A stretch of DNA of 64,000 nucleotides from Stomorhina lunata (Eukaryota > Arthropoda > Insecta > Diptera > Rhiniidae): contig OW121742.1 in the NCBI GenBank assembly GCA_933228675.1, forward strand, positions 107,028,940-107,092,939, in the 5' to 3' direction. Both the position numbers and the translations under genes were made by a program. The notes below the pieces were generated by a model that saw nothing but the letters and a program-made list of their open reading frames with translations, had not been told where the DNA came from and did no database searches. Shown piece by piece: positions 48,440-60,900 of this stretch; position 1 is the first letter of the stretch; each line of letters opens with the position of its first letter.

Positions 48440-48775
48440 TTCCTAACTAGGGGTCATGAACGGTTTAAGTGATTCGCACTAGCAAAAATTTGTATATTCC
48501 TATAATAATTTTATGTGTTTTCATATAATAATTTTTAGCTGCTTTGGCCAGTTTAAAATAAAACATTTCGATTTATATCACCTTAATCGATTAATATTAC
48601 CTACATCTTGAAAACTATTGAACCGGTTTAAATTTTTGCATTCGCAGAAATTTTGATATTCTTAGAAGAATTTGATGTCTTTTCATATAAGAATTTTTAG
48701 GTGCTATGGCCAGGTAGTCATTAAAACTTTCCATTTAGATCACCTATAACTCGAAAACTTTTGAACCGATTTAAA
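48440..48775 (+). repeat. 143-bp satellite, downstream copies
   Basis: Two to three diverged monomers (AACGGTTTAAGTGATTCGCA, then TTGAAAACTATTGAACCGGT and TCGAAAACTTTTGAACCGAT). This is the same family as in introns 3 and 9 of the transporter gene, here just beyond its poly(A) signal. Confidence 0.8.
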
Positions 48776-48800
48776 AAAAAAGAGTTTACAAAATTTTATA

Positions 48801-48806
48801 TTTATT
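48801..48806 (-). other. Poly(A) signal of the SLC13-family gene
   Basis: AATAAA on the minus strand about 52 nt after the stop at 48858. Confidence 0.55.
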
Positions 48807-48857
48807 TAACAATAACAAAATATAAAAAACAATGAAAAATTTTCTATTAATAGAGAT

Positions 48858-48995
48858 TCATTCAGCAACAGAAGGTGTATCGCTTTTGGCCCAATCTGGT
48901 AATTCTTGACTGGGATAAACCAGATAGTGCATAGTCTGAACATTTATCAAAATACTAACGATGGTAACAATTGTAGGTAAAATTCCGGCCACTGC
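48858..48995 (-). CDS. SLC13 exon 12: last helix and C-terminus
   Basis: Residues 513-557: AVAGILPTIVTIVSILINVQ forms the final membrane helix, then the tail LPDWAKSDTPSVAE and TGA. The acceptor TTTGTTAG is just upstream. Confidence 0.93.
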   Translation of the reverse strand, partial: AVAGILPTIVTIVSILINVQTMHYLVYPSQELPDWAKSDTPSVAE

Positions 48996-51900
48996 CTAAC
49001 AAAGAAACACAAAATAGTTGTTAGAAAAAAAAAAAAACATTAGGCCTATATATTTCAGACTATGGACTATAACTAGACTGAGAACATATGGTCTTCTAAG
49101 GCACCAAAAAAAAAAAAGTACCATGAAGTTTCAAAAATGTACTTTGACGTTTCAAAAATGTACTTTGACATTTCTAAAATGTACTTTTTCAGTTCGCCCT
49201 CAATCCAGTTATAATCTATGTTTCAGACTTACCATATACTTCGATTTAATATAGGCATAATTCATTATGATAGCATTTGCTGGCGTTCCGACGGGCAAGT
49301 GGAAGGCCATGCTACAGGCTATACCAGCCGGGAACACCAACTGTATGGGATTTATTTTAATGACCACGGCCTAGAAAGAAAAAAAAAAATAAACAATTTA
49401 ATTTTTTTTTTTTTTAATTCCAAAATTTCTTTGAAACTCCTCTTTACCAACTCCTGTAGAACGGGTATTAAAATATTAGATATTGGAACATTGGCGCTGA
49501 AATTTGTCAAAAACACGGCACTAAGTACACCACAGGCTTGCACGAAAAAGGCCGGATAAGCTTTCAGAAATTCCAAAGCATTGCCCAAAAGCACAGCCAT
49601 ACCGCTCGATTTGCTGCCTTCGGATAGAGCAAAGCCACCGCCTATAGAAAACAGTAGAAATAGACTTAGTTCAGAGGAATATCATATGATTCTTAAATCA
49701 ATTCGGTAAAGATTTTGTATGTGATCCAAATTATAAAAATTATAGGATTTAATAATCCAGACTATCCAACCAATTATAAATATTCCCGGTGAGTTCGACA
49801 CCCCGTGAGCTCTATTTGTATTGCCTATATCTTGAAAACTATTGGATGTCTTTGTTATATTGAAAAAATTTTACTAGAAGAGTTATGTGACACTACTCCC
49901 TTTATCCTCCTTCCCACAAACTTTTTTCCTAGTTCCCTCACAATGCAAAGCATATGTAGGGGTCATCTTATATTGCCTATATCTCGAAAGCTATTGGACC
50001 GGTTTAAATGATTCGCATTCACAGAAATTGTTATATTCTTAGAAGAATCTTATGTCTTTAAATATACGAATTTTTAGATGATATGGCCAGTTTATAATAA
50101 AACATATCGATTTATAACACCTAAATCGATTTATATTACCTATATCTCGAAAACTTTTGAACCGATTTAAATGAAAGCATTCGCAGAAATTCTGATATTC
50201 TTAGAATAATTTTATGTCTTTACATAGAAAAATTTTTGGATGCTGGCCATAGCATCTAAAAATTTGTAATCTTTAAACATTTCGATTTATATCACCTATA
50301 TTTCGAAAACTATTTCTTATATTCTTAGAAGAATTGTATGTCTTTAAATATAGGAATTTTTAGATGCTATGGCCAGTTTATCATAAAACATTTCGATTTA
50401 TATCACCTATATCTCGAAAACTTTTGAACCAGTTTAAATAATTGCACTTGCAGAAATTTTGATATTCTTAGAAGAATTTTATATCTTTTAATATAAGAAT
50501 TTTTAGGTGCTATGGCCAGTTAATCATTACAAATTTCGATTTATATCACCTATAACTCGAAAACTTTTGAACCTGTTAAAATGATTTAATTCACAGAAAT
50601 TTTGATATTCTTAGAAGAATTGCATGTCTTTACATAGAAGAATTTTTAGATGCTGTGGCCAGTTATCGTATAATATTTTAATTTTTATCATCGATATCTC
50701 GAAAACTTTTGAACCGATTTAAATGATTGCATTCGCATAAATTCTGATATTCTTAGAAGAATTTTATGTATTTTCATATAAAAGTTTTTAGGTGTTAAAG
50801 TCAGTTTATCATTAAACATTTCAAGTTATATATTCCATATCTCGAAAACTTTTAAACCGATTTAAAGGATTGCATTCGCAGAAATTCTGATATTCTTAAA
50901 AGAATTTTATGTTTTTCACATAAGAATTTTTAGATGCTGTGGCCAGTTAATTATTAATAATTTCGGTTTTTATCATCTATATCTCGCAAACTTTTGAAAC
51001 GGTTTAAATGATTGCTTTCGGAGAAAGGATATTCTGAAAATAATTGTATGTCTTTTCATATAAGAATTTTCAGATGCTATGGCCACTTAATCATTATTCG
51101 TTTCGATTTATATCACCTATATCGATCTATATTACCTATATCTCTAAGACTTTTGAACCGATGTAAATGACTGTAAATGATTCGCAGAAATTTGGATATT
51201 CTTAAATTATTTTCATGTCCTTTCATATCAAAATCTTCAGGTGATATAGCCAGTTTATCATTAAATATTTGGTATTATTTTGCTTATATCTCGAAAATTT
51301 TTAAACCGATTTAAAAAATTGCATTCGCAGAAATTTTGATATTAGTTTTTCTAAACCCATTTTCAGAAATTGGACTCTAAGAAACAAGTTCAACTTAATT
51401 AGTAACTAATATTGAAATTTGGACTCTATAATTGGAGCAGGTTCTTTGAGAAAAACTAGAAATTGAGCTCTCATAGAATTTCATATTTAGAAACCCTTTG
51501 AAAAAAACTTACCCAACAGAAATATCAAGCCCCAGGAAATTTTGTTATTTATGAATTCCCAAGTCAATAAAGCCCTTTCGCGTGTGGTGGGGTAGGGTCC
51601 TAAAAAAGAGAATTTATAATATATTAAGAAGAATTTAAAAAGGATATACCTTCAGCCTTCAAATGACTACAACAAAAACAGGTCATGGGAAATACGAAAA
51701 ATGCTATAACAGATAACATGACAGGACAAGAAGTATCTACGGGTCTGGAAAGAAAGAAATATTAATATATTTGATATTTGTATACCCCAACATTCTATTA
51801 CAAACTTACACGGCATTCATAAAATCACCCCAACCTTGGGTAAAACCGGGAGAGCGTAGAAACAATAAAACCACCATACAAACGAACCATAATAAAACCT

Positions 51901-54900
51901 GCCATTCATGAACAGTCATCGGACCCAGTTCTTCATACTTTTGCAAAACCACAGCCTTAACTTTATCCGAGGCTAAAGTACCCTTGGCTACATCTTGAGC
52001 CTCTTTGCTATTGGGGCGAAACAGGCCGAAATGGGAGATTTGCAGGCACACAAAGAGCAGCAGGGTATCAATGCAAACCATGGGAAAGGCCCAAAAGATA
52101 AAGTTAGTGAAATCGATGGTATCGGTGGCATCAGGAAATCGGCTGAAATATAAAATTGTGTAGTAAAATGGAAAAGGTGTTGAAAAGTATGCAGCCCAAT
52201 TATGAATAACTATATCGGGGGAATTTTTACACCTTTCCCCGTTCCCTGTTGCCCTTTTGAAAATAAAATCTCAAGTGAAAGTTATTCACTTTTACCTTCT
52301 TACCCTTATTATAAACAAGCATTAAAAATGGGGAAAAAATTAAAATTTTGAATTGAAGTTTCCCCTTTAGTTTATAATGGGGGAATTTCTCCCCTTTAGT
52401 TTATAATAGGGAATTACTTGATCGAGAAAAATAATCTCAAGGGGAATTAAACTCCTTGGGATTGTTTATAATTGGCTTAATTAAAAAAATTGTCTATACC
52501 CCTCATATATTCCTTTAAAGCTCAGATTAGTTCCCGTTCCAATAAGAGTACCACAGCCACCAATAGTGGAGGCATAGGCGACACCAAAATAAAAGCCCAT
52601 GCTAATTTTTGACATATGCTTTTTACCATCGACCGCGGGCTCTACACTTTCGTCCATATAAACTTCTATGACATTATGCTATTTATAAAAAATTAAGAAA
52701 ATTTAGCAAATATTTAAAAAATACATATTAAATAGATAGTACAATACCTCTTCCAATTCCCCCAGTATGGCCATTATAATGGGACACATCATGGCTGTTG
52801 AGGCCGCATTCGAAATCCACAAAGATATAAACGACGTAACACAGACCAAGCCAAAATGTAAACTGAAATTTTGAGTCATCATCAAATTTTATTTTTAGTA
52901 ACTGAAAATCTTACCGCCGTGGACTGCACCCCACTATTATTATGGTCTTTAAGGCAAATCTCTTGTGTAGATTACAATATTCCACGGCTAAAGCCACCAT
53001 TAGACCCCCGATGAACATAACTACAGTGTCTTTAAAATATTGCTTGCTAATGGCCTCAGAGTCCTGCAAAAGAAAGATCATTTTATGACTAAAACTTTTC
53101 TTTTTCTATTGCCTATATCTCGAAAACTATTGGATGTCTTTACGATATTAAAAGAAAATTAAAAAGAAGAGTTATGAGACACTACTTCCCTTTATTCACC
53201 TTCCCACAACCTTTTTTCCTGGTTCCTAGGGGTCATCCCATGTTGCCTATATCTCGAAAACTATTGGACCGGTTTAAATGATTCGCATTTAAAGAAATTT
53301 TTGTATTTTTAGAATAATTTTATGTGTTTTAATATAAAAAGTTTTAGCTTCTATGGCCAGTTTAGCATAAAATATTTCGATTTATAACACCTATATCGAT
53401 TTATAATACCTATATCTCGAAAACGATTGAACGATTGAAACGATGAATGTATTCGCAGAAATTTTAATATTCTTAGAAGAATTTTATGTCTTTTTATATA
53501 AGAGTTTTTGGGTGCTATAGTCAGTTTACCTTTAAACATTTCGATTTATAAGACCTATATCTCGAAAACTTTTGAACCGATTTAAATGATTGTATTGGCA
53601 GAATTTTTAATATTAGAAGAATTTTATGGTTTTTTATATACGAGTTTTTAGGTTTTTAAACCAGTTTATCTTTAAACATTTCGATTTATAACACCTATAT
53701 CTCGAAAACGATTGGACCGTTTTAAATGATTGTATTCACAGAATTTTTGATATTCTTAGAAGAATTTTATGTCTTTTTATATAAGAGTTTTTGGGTGCTA
53801 TAACCAGTTTATCTTTAAACATTTCGATTTATAACACCTATATCTCGAAAACGATTGGACCGTTTTAAATGATTGTATTCGCAGAAATTTTGATATTCTT
53901 AGAAGAATTTTATATCTTTTTATGTAAGAGTTTTTAGGTGTTATCGCCAGTTTATCATTAAATATTTCGATTTATAAGACCTATATTTCGAAAACTTTTA
54001 AACCGATTTAAATGATTGTATTGGCAGAATTTTTAATATTAGAAGAATTTTATGTCTTTTTATATAAGAGTTTTTAGGTGCTATAACCAGTTTATCTTTA
54101 AACAATTCGATTTATAACACATATATCTCGAAAACGATTGGACCGGCTTAAATGATTCCATTCACAGAATTTTTGATATTCTTAGAAGAATTTTATGTCT
54201 TTTTATATAAGAGTTTTTGGGTGCTATAACCAGTTTATCTTTAAACATTTCGATTTATAACACCTATATCTCGAAAACGATTGGACCGTTTTAAATGATT
54301 GTATTCGCAGAAATTTTGATATTCTTAGAAGAATTTTATATCTTTTTATGTAAGAGTTTTTAGGTGTTATCGCCAGTTTATCATTAAATATTTCGATTTA
54401 TAAGACCTATATTTCGAAAACTTTTGAACCGATTTAAATGATTGTATTGGCAGAATTTTTAATATTAGAAGAATTTTATGGTTTTTTATATAAGAGTTTT
54501 TAGGTGCTATAACCAGTTTATCTTTAAACAATTTGATTTATAACACCTATATCTCGAAAACTATTGGACCGGCTTAAATGATTCCATTCACAGAATTTTT
54601 GATATTCTTAGAAGAATTTTATGTCTTTTTATATAAGAGTTTTTGGGTGTTATAGCAAGTCTATCATTAAATATTTCGATTTATATTACCTATATCTCGA
54701 AAACTATTGCACCGGTTTAAATGATTGCATTCGCAGAAATTTTGACATTCTTAGAAGACTTTTATGTCTTTTTATATAAGAGTTTTTAGGTGCTATTGCC
54801 AGTTTATCAATAAATATTTCGATTTATATTACCTTTATCTCGAAAACTATTGGACCGGTTTAATCGGTTACATTCGCAGAAATTTTTGATATTCCTAGAA

Positions 54901-57900
54901 GAATTTTATGTCTTTTTATACAAGAATTTTGCCAGTTTATCTTCAAACATTTCGATTTAAATTACCTATATCTTGAAAACTTTTAAACCGATTTAAATGA
55001 TTGTATTCCCAGAAATTTTGATATTCTTAGAAGAATTTTATGTCTTTTTATATAACAGTTTTTAGGTGCTATATAGCCAGTTTATCTTTAAACATTTCGA
55101 TTTATAATACCTCTATCTCGAAAACTTTTGAACCGATTTAAATGATTGCATTCTCAGAAATTTTGATATTCTTAGAAAAATTTGATTTATTTTTATATAA
55201 GAGGTTTTAGGAGCTATAGCCAGTTTATCATTAAATATTTCGATTTATATTATCTATATCTCGAAAACTATTGGACCGGCTTAAATTATTGCATTCGCAG
55301 TAATTTTGATATTCTTCGAAGAATTTTATCTTTTAATATATGAATTTTTAGGTACCATACCTGGCGGTTGGAGTTGATTAACATTTCGGAGACTGCTTTG
55401 CCATTTCAGATTGGTATCTTGCAAGTCCGTTATTAGATAAGAGATAAGTATAAGGGCTTGCGGTCGAAGTTTTGAAGAAGACTGTTCTAAATGCTTTGTC
55501 GCTAGTAGGTGAATGCCTCCATTTTTAATTAGCATTTGGGAAACAACTTATCCATTTTAAATTGGTATCATGTGAGTTCATTATTAGATTAGAGAAATAT
55601 AGGGACTCACGGTCGGGGTTTTGCAGAAGACTGCTCTGGGGAAACATCTTCCCCATTTGAGGTTAGTATCTTGTGATTCCGTTGTCAGATAAGAGAAAAG
55701 CATATGAGCTCGCGGGCAGAGTTTTGGAAGCTCTAAATATGTATGTCATTGCTGGTACTTTGATAAGCATTTCGGAAACAGCTTCCCCATTTGAGGTTGG
55801 TATCTTGTGAGTCCGTTATTTCCGTTATATTAGATATATGTATAGGTTTCGCGGGCGGAGTTTTGGAGAAGACTGCTCTAAATGCTTCGTCGCTGGTGTA
55901 TCTGTGCCGCCATTGTTGATTAAATGCTCAAAACGTGTCGTCGCTAGTATGCGAGAGAAGAGTAAGTACCAGGGCTCCAAATGTTAATGCCACCATTATT
56001 CATTAGCATGCATTTCAGAAACAGCTCCTCCATTTGGTGTTAGTTTATTATGAGTCCGTCATTAGATTACCGAAAGACTACAGCCCATAAGTATCAAGAT
56101 GATGAATTCATTCTAAAACTCAATCACAACAAAGGTATTAAAGAGATGTTAAAGATGTTAGTTGGACTGACCATGTACTAGGGATGGATCAGAATAGGGC
56201 GCAAAAGCTTAGAAAGTAAAAATTGACCGCATCAGGTTATTATATGCAAACGATGGAAACAAGACGACAGGAGTTATGAAGCAAGTTAAAAGCTCTACAA
56301 TGTGATTTAAATTTAGGCTATTTAAGGTCTTATGAATGAAATTTTCTCTACTTAAAGAATCGTTGAGATTTTATAAAAGCAAGCAGAGAAAGAGAGAGAG
56401 AGAGAGAGTCTTTGAAATGAGTGGTAGGCATTTTTGAATACAGGGAGCGACACTTGCCTAATATCTTTTGGTTAAGAAGATACAAAGATTTTTAGCTTAG
56501 ATAGAAATTTAGGCTATTTGAACGACCCACAATAAACATTGGTACTATTTAAAAGAATTCAGAAATTTGGGCTATTTAAAAAGCTTTGATATCAATTTGA
56601 ACTAATCGAAATTTGGACCAACGATTTAAACCAAGTTCTATTATATGGACCATAATTTGTTCTGATCAAAATATCATCATTATAATCTTCATATGGGCTA
56701 TTTAAAGACCGACAATACAAATTGGTACTATTTAAAAGAACCTAGAAACTTGGACTAATTCAACTTGAACCTATCAAAATTTGGACCAACGATTAAAACT
56801 AAGTCCTATTATATGGACTATAATTTGATCTGATCAAAATATCATCATTTTAATCTTCCTATGGGCTATTTTAAGACTAAGAATACAAATTGGTACCATT
56901 TTAAAGAACCTAGAAATTTGGATTACTTTAACTTGAATCTATCAAAATTTGAACCAACGATTAAAACTAAGTCCTATTATATGGACCCTTATTTGATCTG
57001 ATCAAAATATCATCATTATAATCTTCTTATGGACTATTTAAAAGAAACTAGAAACTTGGACTACTTCAACTTGAACCTATCGAAATTTGGACCAACGATT
57101 AAAACTACGTCCTATTAAATGGACCCTTAATTGATCTGATCAAAATATCATCAATATAATCTTCTTAAGGGCTATTTTAATACCCACAATACAAGATGGT
57201 ACTATTTAAAAGAAACTAGAAACTTGAACTACTTCAACTTGAATCTATCAAAATTTTGACTAACGATTAAAACTAAGTCCTATTATATGGACTATCATTT
57301 GATCTGATCAAAATATCATCACTTTAATCTTCCTATGGGCTATTTTAAGACTAAAAATACAAATTGGTACAATTTAAAAGAACCTAGAAATTTGGATTAC
57401 TTTAACTTGAATCTTTCAAAATTTGGACCACCGATTAAAACTAAGTCCTATTAAATGGACCATAATTTGATCTGATCAAAATATCATCATTATAATCTTC
57501 ATATGGGCTATTTAAAGACCGACAATACAAATTGGTACTATTTAAAAGAACCTAGATACTTGGACTAATTCAACTTGAACCTATCAAAATTTGGACCAAC
57601 GATTAAAACTAAGTCCTATTATATGGACTATAATTTGATCTGATCAAAATATCATCATTTTAATCTTCCTATGGGCTATTTTAAGACTAAGATTACAAAT
57701 TGGTACCATTTAAAAGAACCTAGAAATTTGGATTACTTTAACTTGAATCTATCAAAATTTGAACCAACGATTAAAATTAAGTCCTATTATATGGACCCTT
57801 ATTTGATCTGATCAAAATATCATCATTATAATCTTCATATGGGCTATTTAAAGACCGACAATACAAATTGGTACTATTTAAAAGAACCTAGATACTTGGA

Positions 57901-60900
57901 CTAATTCAACTTGAACCTATCAAAATTTGGACCAACGATTAAAACTAAGTCCTATTATATGGACTATAATTTGATCTGATCAAAATATCATCATTTTAAT
58001 CTTCCTATGGGCTATTTTAAGACTAAGAATACAAATTGGTACCATTTTAAAGAACCTAGAAATTTGGATTACTTTAACTTGAATCTATCAAAATTTGAAC
58101 CAACGATTAAAACTAAGTCCTATTATATGGACCCTTATTTGATCTGATCAAAATATCATCATTATAATCTTCTTATGGACTATTTAAAAGAAACTAGAAA
58201 CTTGGACTACTTCAACTTGAACCTATCGAAATTTGGACCAACGATTAAAACTACGTCCTATTAAATGGACCCTTAATTGATCTGATCAAAATATCATCAA
58301 TATAATCTTCTTAAGGGCTATTTTAATACCCACAATACAAGATGGTACTATTTAAAAGAAACTAGAAACTTGAACTACTTCAACTTGAATCTATCAAAAT
58401 TTTGACTAACGATTAAAAATAAGTCCTATTATATGGACTATCATTTGATCTGATCAAAATATCATCATTTTAATCTTCCTATGGGCTATTTTAAGACTAA
58501 AAATACAAATTGGTACAATTTAAAAGAACCTAGAAATTTGGATTACTTTAACTTGAATCTTTCAAAATTTGGACCACCGATTAAAACTAAGTCCTATTAT
58601 ATGGACCATAATTTGATCTGATCAAAATATCATCATTATAATCTTCATATGGGCTATTTAAAGACCGACAATACAAATTGGTACTATTTAAAAGAACCTA
58701 GATACTTGGACTAATTCAACTTGAACCTATCAAAATTTGGACCAACGATTAAAATTAAGTCCTATTATATGGACTATAATTTGATCTGATCAAAATATCA
58801 TCATTTTAATCTTCCTATGGGCTATTTTAAGACTAAGAATACAAATTGGTACCATTTAAAAGAACCTAAAAATTTGGATTACTTTAACTTGAATCTATCA
58901 AAATTTGAACCAACGATTAAAACTAAGTCCTATTATATGGACCCTTATTTGATCTGATCAAAATATCATCATTATAATCTTCTTATGGACTTTTTAAAAG
59001 AAACTAGAAACTTGGACTACTTCAACTTGAACCTATCGAAATTTGGACCAACGATTAAAACTACGTCCTATTAAATGGACCCTTAATTGATCTGACCAAA
59101 ATATCATCAATATAATCTTCTTAAGGGCTATTTTAATACCCACAATACAAGATGGTACTATTTAAAAGAAACTAGAAACTTGAACTACTTCAACTTGAAT
59201 CTATCAAAATTTTGACTAACGATTAAAACTAAGTTCTATTATATGGACTATCATTTGATCTGATCAAAATATCATCATTTTAATCTTCCTATGGGCTATT
59301 TTAAGACTAAAAATACAAATTGGTACAATTTAAAAGAACCTAGAAATTTGGATTACTTTAACTTGAATCTTTCAAAATTTGGACCACCGATTAAAACTAA
59401 GTCCTATTATATGGACCATAATTTGATCTGATCAAAATATCATCATTATAATCTTCATATGGGCTATTTAAAGACCGACAATACAAATTGGTACTATTTA
59501 AAAGAACCTAGATACTTGGACTAATTCAACTTGAACCTATCAAAATTTGGACCAACGATTAAAACTAAGTCCTATTATATGGACTATAATTTGATCTGAT
59601 CAAAATATCATTTTAATCTTCCTATGGGCTATTTTAAGACTAAGAATACAAATTGGTACCATTTAAAAGAACCTAGAAATTTGGATTACTTTAACTTGAA
59701 TCTATCAAAATTTGAACCAACGATTAAAACTAAGTAATATTATATGGACCCTTATTTGATCTGATCAAAATATCATCATTATAATCTTCTTATGGACTAT
59801 TTAAAAGAAACTAGAAACTTGGACTACTTCAACTTGAACCTATCGAAATTTGGACAAACGATTAAAACTACGTCCTATTAAATGGACCCTTAATTGATCT
59901 GATCAAAATATCATCAATATAATCTTCTTAAGGGCTATTTTAATACCCACAATACAAGATGGTACTATTTAAAAGAAACTAGAAACTTGAACTACTTCAA
60001 CTTGAATCTATCAAAATTTTGACTAACGATTAAAACTAAGTTCTATTATATGGACTATCATTTGATCTGATCAAAATATCATCATTTTAATCTTCCTATG
60101 GGCTATTTTAAGACTAAAAATACAAATTGGTACAATTTAAAAGAACCTAGAAATTTGGATTACTTTAACTTGAATCTTTCAAAATTTGGACCACCGATTA
60201 AAACTAAGTCCTATTATATGGACCATAATTTGATCTGATCAAAATATCATCATTATAATCTTCATATGGGCTATTTAGAGACCCACAATAGAAATTAGTC
60301 CTACTTAAAAGAATCAAGAAACTTGGACTACTTCAACTTGAACCTATGAAAATTTGGACCAACGATTAAAACTAAGTCCTATTATATGGACCCTAATTTT
60401 ATCTGATCAAAATATCAATATAATCTTCATATGGGCTATTTGAAGACCCACAATACAAATTGGTACTATTTAAAAGAACCTTGAAACTCGGACGACTTCA
60501 ATATGAACCTCTGAAAATTTGGACCAACGATTACAACTAAGTCCCTTGTAAATACCTATTATATGGATCATAATTTAATCTGATCAAAATATCGCCTCTA
60601 TAATCTTCATATTAATGCATATTTGAAACGAAATTAAAAAAAATATTTAAACTTACCGAGATCCCTAGTCCCGGTAGGGCAAAAACAGGTATTAACGAGG
60701 TAACATAGAGCGGTATACACTCGGTAATCCAGTAAAAGCAGCAAATCAAAATTACATACATGCATTTATATTCCTGGAAAGAAAATACAACGATATTAGT
60801 ACTATATCTACTTTAAATAGCCCTCGAGAACTCTCACCGATCCGGGACACAATAAAGGCAAAGGTAGAAATACTAAAGGGATGAGAACGGTGAAACAGCC

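Noticed and set aside
49018..49559. Plus-strand ORFs across 49.0-49.6 kb
   Set aside because: Antisense to SLC13 exons 10 and 11.
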